From the NCBI GenBank assembly GCA_011390275.1, contig JAABST010000032.1, positions 1-51,688 of the forward strand: a stretch of DNA of 51,688 nt, read 5' to 3'. This document shows, piece by piece, positions 7,998-16,238 of this stretch. Position numbers and translations under genes: made by a program. The stretch comes from Geitlerinema sp. S16 (GTDB lineage: Bacteria > Cyanobacteriota > Cyanobacteriia > Cyanobacteriales > Geitlerinemataceae). A model generated the notes under the pieces. That model was not told the origin of the DNA, did no database searches, and worked only from the letters and a program-made list of their open reading frames with translations. Within the stretch, counting starts at the first letter, position 1. Each line of letters begins with the position of its first letter.

Positions 7998-10781
7998 ATG
8001 CCAAATCCAACCACCGCCACCCCCCGCACCCTCTATCTCGATCCAACCCTCGATTTACACACACTCCTCCACCCTGATCGCCCCCAACTCATCACCGCCA
8101 CCCCAACGATCGCCCGCCAGCTCAACCGACGCCACACCAGCCTCGAACAGCTCGCCACCCAGACGATCGCTGATCGCGGTTTAGCAGTGGTGTCGCCCTG
8201 GCTGGCGCGACAGTTGCTCGTGGAAGCGGTGGCGGATCTTGACCCGGAGTCTGACGCGGTGGCGGTGATGCAATGGTTAACGCCGTCGCTGCGATCACTG
8301 CTCCAGTCCGGCGCGGATCTCAGGGCAATGGCAAAGGTCAAAGGGTTAGCGCCAAAGGTATATCGCACGATCGCGATCGCGCAAAACTATCGCGGTAAGC
8401 TCGAACGCCGATCGTTCGTCGATCCGGCGGAACTATTTTGGCAGGCGATCGCGACGAATCCCGAACCGCAGTGTTTAACGGTGGTGGGCTATCTCCATCC
8501 TCGGGCGGATATGCTCGCGTTTCTCGACGCGATCGCCGGGGATGGTAGTCGGGTGGCGCTGCCCTGTGGTGATGAGGATTGGTTTTGCGATACACGCGAG
8601 GCCGTCGATCGCTTACAGGGTCAGGGCTGGAAGGTTATTCACACCGGTACAACACCAGAGTTAGATACGGTTAAACACCCGATAATTACGATTACCGGAA
8701 CTAGAAAAGAGACAACCGGAACGAGTGATTTCGAGGCTTATTACACCGCCTATGCTGATAGTGACAGCGAAATTCGTAGCGTCCTAACCCAGGTTAAGCA
8801 GCTCGTGAACGCCGGTACATCCACCGACACGATCGCGATCGTCGCTCGCGCCAACACCGACTACGCCCGCCAATTGAGCGATATCGCCTGGGAATTTGGC
8901 CTTCCCGTACGCATCACGCGATCGCCCAGTCTCGCCGAAACGCGCCTCGGTTCTTGGATGCGCGGCCTGCTGGAAGTTTGGCAGCGCAGTTTTCGTTTTG
9001 AAGCCACCGCCAGCTTTTTGCAACACCCGCTCACACCGTCAGAACTCGCGCCGCGTTGGTCAGACGCGCGGAAACGTCGCCCGGATCATCGCCAAGCTTG
9101 GGAGGCGATCGGGGCAGATTTTTCCGCGATTCAACCCTGGCGTCAGGCCAAGCGAGCCAAGTGGGTCGATCGGTTTAACGACGTGCTAACGGCATGGAAA
9201 ATCGAAGCGCGGTGCGGTCTTTGGGTAGAGGAAACGATCGCCTACGGACGTTTGCAAGATGCCTTTGATGAACTGGCAAATTTTGACGAGACACCGCGAT
9301 CGGGCGAGCAGTTTGCACGGGAACTCGATACGCTGCTGATGAGCCAGCCGGTGGCGATCGCGACGCGGGGCGGGGTCGCGATTCACTCGCCGGAGTCGAT
9401 CGCCGGGTCACGTTACGCCCATGTGTTTGGGTTGGGTGCGATCGAGGGAGCCTACCCCGAGCCGGTACGCAACGACACCGCCATCGACTTTTTTACACGT
9501 AAACAGTTTGCAGAGCAGGGCATCGATCTCGGTTCGGCCATGCGATCGGCACGGCAAGAAACCCGCCTGTTTGATGCCTTGTTGCGCGTGGCCTCCGATC
9601 GGCTGATCCTGTCCTATCCTCGCGCGATCGGTAAAAATCTCACCCTACCCAGCGCCTACCTTGAACAGTTCGCGATTCCGCCAAACACCACCGACACCAC
9701 GCCAAACACCACGATCAACACCACCCCGATCGCCAGCCTCGAAACTGCCCGCCGCCTGGTGTGGCTCCGATCGTCGCTCGATCGCCTCCCCGATCTGGCC
9801 CGCCGCGATCGCGTCCTACCCCACGCCCGCCGCTGCCAGCGCGTCGAACTCGATCGCGAAATCGCCCCCACCTACAGCGCCTACGACGGCCTCACCGACC
9901 TCCCCACCAACATCGCCCAACATATCTTCAGTGCCTCGCAGCTCAGTATGTTAGGGCAATGCGGCTTTAAATGGTTTTCGCGCTACGGTCTGCGCGTGAA
10001 TACCCCCCAGGAAAAAGAAACCGAGCTGTCGGGACGCCTCAAAGGTCAGCTCTACCACCAGACCCTCGAAGGCGCAATGCGTGACGCGATCGGCCAGGAG
10101 GAACCCCGCGATCGCGTCCTCGCCGCCCTCGAAGCCGCCTTTGAAACCGCCGAAACCGATCTATATCTTGACCATCTCCCCGCCTGGTGGGCGCAACGCC
10201 GCGAACACCTCGCCCTACTGCGTCGCACGATCGAACACGAGTCCTTCTTTACCCCCGGCGCGGTGGTTAGAGAACTCGAATCCAAGTTTGAGGGCGAATG
10301 GAACGGCTTTAAAGTGACCGGCAAAATCGATCGCGCCGACGAAACGCCCTACGGGATTACATTAATTGAATACAAAACGCGATCGAGTCGTCCCACCCAA
10401 GCTCAAAACAGCCAGGGCGAGGCTAAATTTGACCTGCAATTACAGCTCTACGTCGAAGCCGCCGGAGCCGCGCTCTTCCCCGATCGCACCATTTCCCGCG
10501 CTCACTACTACTCGCTGACTAAGGCCAAAAGTCTCGCAAAAGTGGACCTGGTGGACGACACCGAAGCGACCGCCTTTGCCGATCGCCTGCGGGGCTACCT
10601 CAGCACCGGAGCCTATGCCGTCCAACCCGATCGCGGCGAAAAAGTCTGCGCCTATTGCGACTGCGAATTAATGTGTCGCAAAGGATCGCGACTCAAACGC
10701 AAACATTGGGATCAAGGCAAATTCATCCTGCTTGAACACGGATACACAGCCATAACCCAGAGGATGCGGATCGATGCATAA
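7998..10781 (+). CDS. AddB-like PD-(D/E)XK nuclease, recombination/repair
   Basis: A 927-residue protein built like AddB/RexB: a long degenerate UvrD-like helicase region followed by a C-terminal RecB-type PD-(D/E)XK nuclease. The nuclease motif reads GKIDRADETPYGITLIEYKTRS. An iron-staple cysteine set brackets it, with Cys655 in LGQCGFKWF and the cluster CAYCDCELMC (Cys884, 887, 889, 893). Such proteins process double-strand DNA ends. The N-terminus has no GxGKT Walker A, so this subunit probably does not hydrolyse ATP and needs a helicase partner that is not in the window. ATG at 7998. The coding sequence is rich in HIP1-like GCGATCGC, so it is native. Family is clear; equating it with AddB is inference. 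Confidence 0.8.
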   Translation: MPNPTTATPRTLYLDPTLDLHTLLHPDRPQLITATPTIARQLNRRHTSLEQLATQTIADRGLAVVSPWLARQLLVEAVADLDPESDAVAVMQWLTPSLRSLLQSGADLRAMAKVKGLAPKVYRTIAIAQNYRGKLERRSFVDPAELFWQAIATNPEPQCLTVVGYLHPRADMLAFLDAIAGDGSRVALPCGDEDWFCDTREAVDRLQGQGWKVIHTGTTPELDTVKHPIITITGTRKETTGTSDFEAYYTAYADSDSEIRSVLTQVKQLVNAGTSTDTIAIVARANTDYARQLSDIAWEFGLPVRITRSPSLAETRLGSWMRGLLEVWQRSFRFEATASFLQHPLTPSELAPRWSDARKRRPDHRQAWEAIGADFSAIQPWRQAKRAKWVDRFNDVLTAWKIEARCGLWVEETIAYGRLQDAFDELANFDETPRSGEQFARELDTLLMSQPVAIATRGGVAIHSPESIAGSRYAHVFGLGAIEGAYPEPVRNDTAIDFFTRKQFAEQGIDLGSAMRSARQETRLFDALLRVASDRLILSYPRAIGKNLTLPSAYLEQFAIPPNTTDTTPNTTINTTPIASLETARRLVWLRSSLDRLPDLARRDRVLPHARRCQRVELDREIAPTYSAYDGLTDLPTNIAQHIFSASQLSMLGQCGFKWFSRYGLRVNTPQEKETELSGRLKGQLYHQTLEGAMRDAIGQEEPRDRVLAALEAAFETAETDLYLDHLPAWWAQRREHLALLRRTIEHESFFTPGAVVRELESKFEGEWNGFKVTGKIDRADETPYGITLIEYKTRSSRPTQAQNSQGEAKFDLQLQLYVEAAGAALFPDRTISRAHYYSLTKAKSLAKVDLVDDTEATAFADRLRGYLSTGAYAVQPDRGEKVCAYCDCELMCRKGSRLKRKHWDQGKFILLEHGYTAITQRMRIDA

Positions 10782-10989
10782 GTCCTGTTTTTGCAACCTC
10801 AAATCATCCTCAATTATCGTGAAATAGTTCGGTTTTTCTCACCCCCCGACTTTTCCGATCGCGATACGACAGACTTAATCCTTCGATCGCACGACATCCG
10901 TTTCCGCCATCTCAAGTATCACGGACGATCGAGGGGATCATTCCCCGACCTCATGCCTTCACTTCAAAACCGTAACAGGATCGATCGCG

Positions 10990-11166
10990 TTACAGAGCTT
11001 GTTCATGTTTGTCAAGACGGTTAACGCTGGTGGCACGCATAATTTCCCAGCGATAAGGTAGAAACACGACACGGCGGCAAGTTACCTTGCAAGCCAAGTC
11101 CGGAGCCGCGAATTCAATAGCGACGGTAAAGCCACCAGGGTTAATCACTTCGCTTTCGAGTAACAC
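10990..11166 (-). CDS. Possible small hypothetical protein or gene remnant
   Basis: Reading the minus strand from GTG at 11166 gives 58 residues with protein-like composition: VLLESEVINPGGFTVAIEF, then AAPDLACKVTCRRVVFLP and YRWEIMRATSVNR. The open frame extends upstream to a stop at about 11211 without an ATG, and there is no ribosome-binding site before the GTG. It could be the 3' part of a decayed gene or a short cyanobacterial protein. I do not recognise the family. Confidence 0.3.
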   Translation of the reverse strand: MLLESEVINPGGFTVAIEFAAPDLACKVTCRRVVFLPYRWEIMRATSVNRLDKHEQAL

Positions 11167-11223
11167 CCGAAACGAAATATGTCGTTCTCGTTTCGCCGCT
11201 CTTGTAGAACTCTATGGATTTAT

Positions 11224-11751
11224 ATGAGCGACTTAATCGCTATTGCATACAACGATAAAAATCAGGCCGAAGAAGTTCGCCTGACTCTTGTAAAACTCCA
11301 AAAAGAACACCTGATTGAACTCGAAGATGCGGCGGTTGTCGTGAAAAAAGCCGACGGCACGATCAAGCTAAAACAGGCGATTGACCTGACCGCATCGGGC
11401 GCTGTGAGCGGTGGATTTTGGGGCTTACTGATTGGTTGCCTGTTTTTTGCACCGCTGTTTGGCGCTGTTGTCGGGGCGACCAGTGGCGCAATTGGCGGCG
11501 CACTCAGTGACATCGGAGTTAACGACGATTTTATGCGCGAACTCGGCGAAAGTCTGACACCGGACTCCTCCGCCTTGTTCATCTTGGTTCGTAAAATGAC
11601 ACCGGACAAGGTCATCGATGAGCTAGCTCCCTTCGGTGGCAAAGTTCTGCGGACATCATTAACAAAAGATAAGGAAGCCAGCCTGAAAGAGGTTTTAACC
11701 ACTCGCGGTTTGCTAGAGACAAAAGAAGAAGCCTTAGCTGTTGCCGGTTAA
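11224..11751 (+). CDS. DUF1269 family membrane protein
   Basis: From the ATG at 11224 the protein is 175 residues and begins MSDLIAIAYNDKNQAEEVR, the usual start of DUF1269 proteins. A longer reading from 11179 adds residues unlike the family. A glycine-rich membrane segment (GFWGLLIGCLFFAPLFGAVVGATSGAIGGAL) sits at about residues 64-95. It is flanked by a ferredoxin-like N-terminal half and a C-terminal half ending in a charged helix. Function is not established. The next gene, 251 bases downstream, is a DUF2267 protein. DUF1269 and DUF2267 proteins are both often annotated near stress-response genes, but a shared role here is inference. Confidence 0.85.
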   Translation: MSDLIAIAYNDKNQAEEVRLTLVKLQKEHLIELEDAAVVVKKADGTIKLKQAIDLTASGAVSGGFWGLLIGCLFFAPLFGAVVGATSGAIGGALSDIGVNDDFMRELGESLTPDSSALFILVRKMTPDKVIDELAPFGGKVLRTSLTKDKEASLKEVLTTRGLLETKEEALAVAG

Positions 11752-12002
11752 GGGAAACCGATCGCATCAAGTTGACACCCTAATCCCCTCAATTTATCAG
11801 CGTTAATTGACCAAATCATCCACCTCAATTCGTGTTCTCGATTCACCCTTGGAATGAGTAAATGAATCGTCGGTGATGATGCGCTGCCATTAGAGTGATC
11901 AGCCTGTGTATGAAGCGATTAAGCGATCGAAACAACGATCGCTATCGCTATTGACCAACGGATCTCAGATCAACCGTTAACACCGTTAAGGAGAAAACCC
12001 CC

Positions 12003-12482
12003 ATGGCTACGACCACAACATTTGCCCCCAAAATGCAACAGTCAAACTTTCTAGAAAAAGTCCAGGCACGAGCCGGATTTCCCGATATTTACGATGCACG
12101 CGACTTTAGCGTTGTCGTCTTCCGCACCTTGCGCGACCTAATGACGACCGAAATGTCGGACACGATCGCCCGTGATTTAGAATTCACCCCCATCTCGATC
12201 CAGTCGGATAAGTCCTTGACCGGTAACGTCGCCGAGCTGTGGAACGACACCAATCCCCTGGTCTCTTGGCTGAGTCGCCTGCGCGGCCCCCTGAATGTCA
12301 CCACCGATCGCTTCCTACGTCGCGCGATCGAAGAAGGCGGCGGCCTCCCCAACGGCATTACGCCAGAAGATGCGATTCAGGCGGTCTTTCACGTCACGAA
12401 GGAGGATCTATCTCCGACATCTGAACAAAAAATCCGCGACGTACTGCCCCCTGGAATTTCTCAACTTTGGCAAACAGCCTAA
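12003..12482 (+). CDS. DUF2267 domain-containing protein
   Basis: A soluble 159-residue protein with the DUF2267 pattern: a helical segment FLEKVQARAGFPDIYDARDFSVVVFRTLRDLMTTEMSDTIARDL, a middle segment with LWN...PLVSWLSRLRG, then a second helical unit TPEDAIQAVFHVTKEDLSPTSEQKIRDVLPPGISQLW. A strong ribosome-binding site (AAGGAG, 7-8 bases before ATG 12003) supports the start. The catalytic or binding role is unknown. The last residues LPPGISQLW resemble the ends of family members that contact the membrane or partner proteins, but this is not proven. Confidence 0.85.
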   Translation: MATTTTFAPKMQQSNFLEKVQARAGFPDIYDARDFSVVVFRTLRDLMTTEMSDTIARDLEFTPISIQSDKSLTGNVAELWNDTNPLVSWLSRLRGPLNVTTDRFLRRAIEEGGGLPNGITPEDAIQAVFHVTKEDLSPTSEQKIRDVLPPGISQLWQTA

Positions 12483-12850
12483 TTCGGACAGGACTGACGC
12501 AAAAGACTGACGCAAAATAGCGAATTTCGTCGAGGCGTCATCGCCATACGCGCATTACGTCCACGGATCTCGCGTGCCTTAAGCCGACCCATTGCGTACA
12601 TCCTGGCCGACCATCTGAATATTACACTTTGTTAAGCACCATGAGGGGCATCACCCCCGAGGGGTTATATTAATTCCAGTAGATGCACCCTGATGGCAGC
12701 GCTCAGATCAATGTTTTTGATCCGGGCGTTTTTTTTGCTTCGATGATTTGCGTTAGTCCTCTCTAAGTTTGTTGTCACCTCCAATCCCATCGAGGCTCTG
12801 GTCTCATATACCCTGGGAGTTGCTCTACGACTGGCCATGATCGATATCCA
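12483..12850. other. Intergenic region with hairpins and a 14-base duplication
   Basis: No gene was recognised in these 368 bases. A GGGGCATCACCCC hairpin lies near 12645-12660. A second hairpin, GATCAATGTTTTTGATC (12706-12722), precedes eight T residues (12729-12736) and could weakly terminate plus-strand transcription. The last 14 bases (12837-12850) are an exact copy of the first 14 bases of the following ATPase gene. Confidence 0.45.
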
Positions 12851-13528
12851 ATGATCGATATCCATATTTGCGTCCGCTCTCCTGTGCGGGGTAACTCTCC
12901 CGCGTTTACCCTCGATGTTGCGTTACGCAGCGAGGCGCGATCGATCGTCCTCTGGGGGCCGTCCGGCTGCGGCAAGACTTCGCTATTACAGACGATCGCG
13001 GGATTGCGTCGTCCCCAGTCGGGCTGGATTCGCTGCAATGGCCGATCGCTGTTCGACCGTCAGCACGAGATTGATATTCCCGCACACCAGCGACGGATCG
13101 GTTACGTCTTCCAACAAACGGCGCTGTTTCCCCATCTCAGCGTCACCGCCAATATTGGCTTTGGTTTGCCGCGCAGGGCTGGCGATCGCGATCGCCACAT
13201 TCTTGATCTGGCGCGTCGTTGCCGAATCGACGACCTGCTAGAGCGGCGAATCACGCATCTGTCCGGCGGACAGGCGCAGCGCGTCGCGATCGCCCGCGCT
13301 CTCGCCATCCGCCCCGATTTGCTCCTGCTTGATGAACCCTTTAACGCCCTCGATCCGGATCTGCGAGCCGCGTTACGCCACGTCGTGCAAGACTTTTGTC
13401 GCGAAACACAGACGCCGCTCATTCTGGTGACCCACGATCGCGCCGAGGCTGAATGCGTGGGCGAGGCGATCGTTTCGATGTCGGCGGGGCAAGTCCTCGA
13501 AATCCAGAGCAGCCTGAGACGTGCGTGA
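12851..13528 (+). CDS. ABC transporter ATP-binding protein, ModC-like
   Basis: A 225-residue ABC ATPase with Walker A GPSGCGKT (36-43), Q-loop VFQQTALFP, signature LSGGQ, Walker B LLLLDEP and the H-loop LVTHDRAEA. Sequence around the Q-loop (IPAHQRRIGYVFQQTALFPHLSVTANIGFG) is most like molybdate importers (ModC). The C-terminal TOBE/MOP substrate-sensing domain of ModC is missing; the protein ends about 20 residues after the H-loop region. No permease or binding protein is adjacent, so the transported substrate is uncertain (molybdate, tungstate or another anion). The ATG at 12851 follows an identical out-of-frame ATG 14 bases upstream. Confidence 0.75.
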   Translation: MIDIHICVRSPVRGNSPAFTLDVALRSEARSIVLWGPSGCGKTSLLQTIAGLRRPQSGWIRCNGRSLFDRQHEIDIPAHQRRIGYVFQQTALFPHLSVTANIGFGLPRRAGDRDRHILDLARRCRIDDLLERRITHLSGGQAQRVAIARALAIRPDLLLLDEPFNALDPDLRAALRHVVQDFCRETQTPLILVTHDRAEAECVGEAIVSMSAGQVLEIQSSLRRA

Positions 13529-13705
13529 TAGAATACCGAGATGCTTGTAATCGCGTAGAACCTAGATATATCAAGAGTTTCGACGGTATAAAGCAAGCAT
13601 TAACTATCGATCGCGGCTGCATTTCGCCCAGATTTCGCCCAGATTTTGCCAAACGAAAGCAGACCCCCGCGACCTCACTTTACGTTCACATAGGAGAAGC
13701 CGATC

Positions 13706-14797
13706 GTGGTTCAAGTCCCCGTCAAACTTCAGGCTGACCGCACCGCCACCGTCCCCCCATCGAGCGACCTCAAATCCCTCGAACTCTGGCTCACTGATCT
13801 GAGCGATCGCGTCATTGCCGGGGAAAACCTCGATCGCGATACCGCCCTCACCCTCACCGAAATCGACGGCGAAGCGGCCATTCTGCTGCTCTGTGCCGCT
13901 GCCGATCGCGTGCGCCATGCCCGCTGTGGCGATACCGTCGATCTGTGCAGCATCGTTAACGTCAAATCCGGCGGCTGCTCCGAAAACTGCGGCTTTTGCT
14001 CCCAATCGGCTCACCATCCCGGCATCGATTCCCCGGTCTATAACCTCAAAACCCCCGACGAAATCCTCGCCCAAGCCCGCGCCGCCGAATCCGCCGGAGC
14101 CAAACGCTTCTGTCTCGTGTCCCAAGGTCGCGGCCCCAAATATGGCGGCCAACCCGCCCAAGAATTCAGCCAAATTCTCGAAACTGTCCAGCGCATCATC
14201 GACGAAACCAACATCAAACCCTGTTGCGCCCTCGGTGAAGTCACCCCCGAACAAGCGCAACAGCTCGCCGCTGCCGGTGTCACCCGCTATAACCACAACC
14301 TCGAAGCCTCGGAAAACTTCTTCCCGGAAATCGTCACCACCCACAGTTGGCAAGACCGCGTCGCCACCGTGAAAAACTTAAAAGCAGCGGGCATTCAAGC
14401 CTGTACCGGCGGTATTTTTGGCATGGGTGAAAGCTGGAGCGATCGTGTGGATTTAGCCCTCGCGTTGCGTGAACTCGAAGTGGAATCGATCCCGCTTAAC
14501 CTGCTCAATCCCCGTGAAGGCACACCCCTCGGCGATCGCGATCGACTCTCGCCCTATGAAGCCTTAAAGGCGATCGCCATTTTCCGCATGATGCTACCGG
14601 ATCGAATTTTGCGCTACGCTGGTGGCCGCGAAATCGTCATGGGTGAACTGCAAAACCTCGGCTTCCAAGCGGGCATGAATGCCATGTTGATTGGTCACTA
14701 CCTGACGACGATGGGACAGCCCCCCGAGCGCGACCACGCCATGCTCGAAAGCATGGGTCTAAAAGGTGGCGAAGCGCCGATTCCCGAGTTTCATTAA
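13706..14797 (+). CDS. bioB: Biotin synthase
   Basis: This 363-residue radical SAM enzyme converts dethiobiotin to biotin by sulfur insertion. The CxxxCxxC motif is at Cys91, Cys95 and Cys98 within VKSGGCSENCGFCSQSAHH. Other family landmarks are the YNHNLEAS segment and the GGIFGMGE turn. Start is GTG at 13706 with AGGAG 9 bases upstream. The N-terminal ~35 residues are a little longer than in E. coli. No other biotin genes adjoin. Three 13-base tandem repeats begin directly after the stop codon. Confidence 0.96.
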   Translation: MVQVPVKLQADRTATVPPSSDLKSLELWLTDLSDRVIAGENLDRDTALTLTEIDGEAAILLLCAAADRVRHARCGDTVDLCSIVNVKSGGCSENCGFCSQSAHHPGIDSPVYNLKTPDEILAQARAAESAGAKRFCLVSQGRGPKYGGQPAQEFSQILETVQRIIDETNIKPCCALGEVTPEQAQQLAAAGVTRYNHNLEASENFFPEIVTTHSWQDRVATVKNLKAAGIQACTGGIFGMGESWSDRVDLALALRELEVESIPLNLLNPREGTPLGDRDRLSPYEALKAIAIFRMMLPDRILRYAGGREIVMGELQNLGFQAGMNAMLIGHYLTTMGQPPERDHAMLESMGLKGGEAPIPEFH

Positions 14798-14836
14798 TTG
14801 TGTCTAGAGCTTGTGTCTAGAACTTTTGTCTAGAGT
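14798..14836. repeat. Three 13-base tandem repeats after bioB
   Basis: Consecutive units TTGTGTCTAGAGC (14798-14810), TTGTGTCTAGAAC (14811-14823) and TTTTGTCTAGAGT (14824-14836) start at the base after the bioB stop. Function unknown; slippage is the simplest origin. Confidence 0.85.
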
Positions 14837-14940
14837 GAGTTCAGCCAAGCTGAGGACAAGATAAATTCCTAGCCGGATCAGGCGAGATGCCTGCGCCACG
14901 GTTGTCCAGCTTTTGAAATTTCTGGCGATCGATCAACCTT

Positions 14941-14985
14941 AGAAACCGAGTTTCTCCGAGACATTCTCAGAGAAGCCCGGTTTCT
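14941..14985. repeat. Palindromic repeat, possible terminator
   Basis: An imperfect inverted repeat begins AGAAACCGAGTTTCTC and ends GAGAAGCCCGGTTTCT. It is followed on the plus strand by a T-rich tract, so it may end the bioB transcript. Similar AGAAACC-GGTTTCT palindromes are dispersed in many cyanobacterial genomes (recollection, not searched). Confidence 0.6.
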
Positions 14986-14989
14986 ATTT

Positions 14990-15164
14990 TTGTTTTTTCT
15001 GACTTGTTTTTTCTGACTTGTTTTTTCTGATACGAAATCCGGTTCTGTATTAGAAAAATAAAGAACGCCTATGAGCACTGAGCGGAGTCGAAGTGCGGTG
15101 TTCGCTCAGAGCGGCGATCTAAGTCTGTACACAGCCGGATTTCGTATGATTTGTTTTTTCTGAC
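14990..15164. repeat. 14-base tandem array interrupted by a MITE
   Basis: Units of TTGTTTTTTCTGAC lie at 14990-15003 and 15004-15017. A third unit starting at 15018 is cut after CTGA at 15030. A further intact unit lies at 15151-15164. The intervening 118 bases are MITE copy B, so the array existed before the insertion. Confidence 0.8.
15030..15147 (+). mobile_element. MITE-like element, copy B (118 bp)
   Basis: This copy has the same length as copy A. Perfect 13-base terminal inverted repeats are ATACGAAATCCGG (15030-15042) and CCGGATTTCGTAT (15135-15147). The 26-base core, starting GAGCACTGAGCGG, is at 15073-15098. TGA flanks both ends, as in copy A. There is no coding capacity. It interrupts the 14-base tandem array, which gives direct evidence of insertion. 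Confidence 0.8.
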
Positions 15165-15184
15165 TTTTCCATCGTCTTGTAACC

Positions 15185-16111
15185 ATGACCGTATCGACTT
15201 CATCCACCTCCCCAACCTCACCTCGCCCCACCCTTCGCCTTGCCGCGATCGGCGACATTCACGACTGCTGGACTGCCACCGACAACGCCCTAATCGAACA
15301 GCTCGACGTGGATCTCGTCCTCTTTGTCGGCGACTTCGGTAACGAATCCCTCCCCACCATCCGCCAAGTCGCCCGCGTCCCCCGACCCGCCGCCGCCATC
15401 TACGGTAACCACGACGCCTGGTACACCGCCTCACCCTGGGGACAGGGCAAACGCCCCTACGACATTCACACCGACAACTGGTTCGAGCAGCAACTCGAAC
15501 TCCTCAAGGATCTCGAAATTGGCTACCGCTATCGCGATTTTCCTGACTTTAATTTGTCGGCGATCGGCGGGCGTCCCTTTAGCTGGGGCGGGTCAGAGTG
15601 GAAATACAAAAAGTTTTATCGCGATCGCTACGGCGTCAAAAACTTTGCCGACTCGATCGCCAAACAGGTCGAAGCGATCGAACACGCCGCCCACGACACC
15701 CTAATTTTTCTCGGTCACACCGGCCCCACCGGCATGGGCGACCAACCCGAAGATCCCTGCGGCAAAGATTGGAACCCCATCGGCGGCGACTACGGCGATC
15801 CGGATTTTGCCGCCGCCATCGACCAGGCGATCGCCCTCGGTAAACACGTCCCCCTCGTCGTCTTCGGCCACATGCACCACAACCTACGCCATCGATCCGA
15901 TCGCCTCCGCCGATGCATCCACCACAACGACAGCGGCACACTCTTTTTTAACGCCGCTCGCGTGCCACGCACCATCAAAATAGACGACCAAACCCTCCAT
16001 CAATTCCCCCTCATAGAAATCACAGATGGAAGCGTTACCGCCATTAATCTAGTCTGGCTTAACGCGGATGGAATCACCATGAAGACAGAAGCAGTTTACC
16101 GTCATAGTTGA
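15185..16111 (+). CDS. Calcineurin-like metallophosphoesterase, TIGR04168 family
   Basis: A 308-residue two-metal phosphoesterase with all the core motifs: GDIHD, GDFGNE, GNHDAW, a late FLGHTGPTGMG and VFGHMHHNLRH. This arrangement, with the WGGSEWKY segment and the NDSGTLFFNAARVPR stretch, matches the TIGR04168 group found in cyanobacteria and plastid-bearing organisms. The substrate is not known. ATG at 15185, after the tandem array; no strong ribosome-binding site. The gene is HIP1-rich, in contrast to the next gene downstream. Confidence 0.9.
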   Translation: MTVSTSSTSPTSPRPTLRLAAIGDIHDCWTATDNALIEQLDVDLVLFVGDFGNESLPTIRQVARVPRPAAAIYGNHDAWYTASPWGQGKRPYDIHTDNWFEQQLELLKDLEIGYRYRDFPDFNLSAIGGRPFSWGGSEWKYKKFYRDRYGVKNFADSIAKQVEAIEHAAHDTLIFLGHTGPTGMGDQPEDPCGKDWNPIGGDYGDPDFAAAIDQAIALGKHVPLVVFGHMHHNLRHRSDRLRRCIHHNDSGTLFFNAARVPRTIKIDDQTLHQFPLIEITDGSVTAINLVWLNADGITMKTEAVYRHS

Positions 16112-16238
16112 TAATCTAAACGAATATCATGAAGTTTTGTAAAATGAAAAAACAAGCTGTGATATCCTCGAACGATAAACCTTCAATTCAGGTTTGCGTC
16201 CGATATCCACATAACTCATAATTTGAGAATTGATCAGC

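Noticed and set aside
10791..11024. 77-codon plus-strand frame after the AddB-like gene
   Set aside because: Composition is not protein-like, there is no ribosome-binding site, and it overlaps the antisense frame that looks slightly better.
12665..12865. 66-codon minus-strand frame before the ModC-like gene
   Set aside because: Starts inside the duplicated 14-base sequence and shows no domain; more probably chance.
13604..14353. 249-codon minus-strand frame antisense to bioB
   Set aside because: High-GC third positions of bioB create a long open antisense frame; the glycine/alanine-rich product is typical of such shadows.
14941..15164. CRISPR array
   Set aside because: The 14-base units are contiguous, too short and without spacers, so this is a simple tandem repeat interrupted by a MITE.
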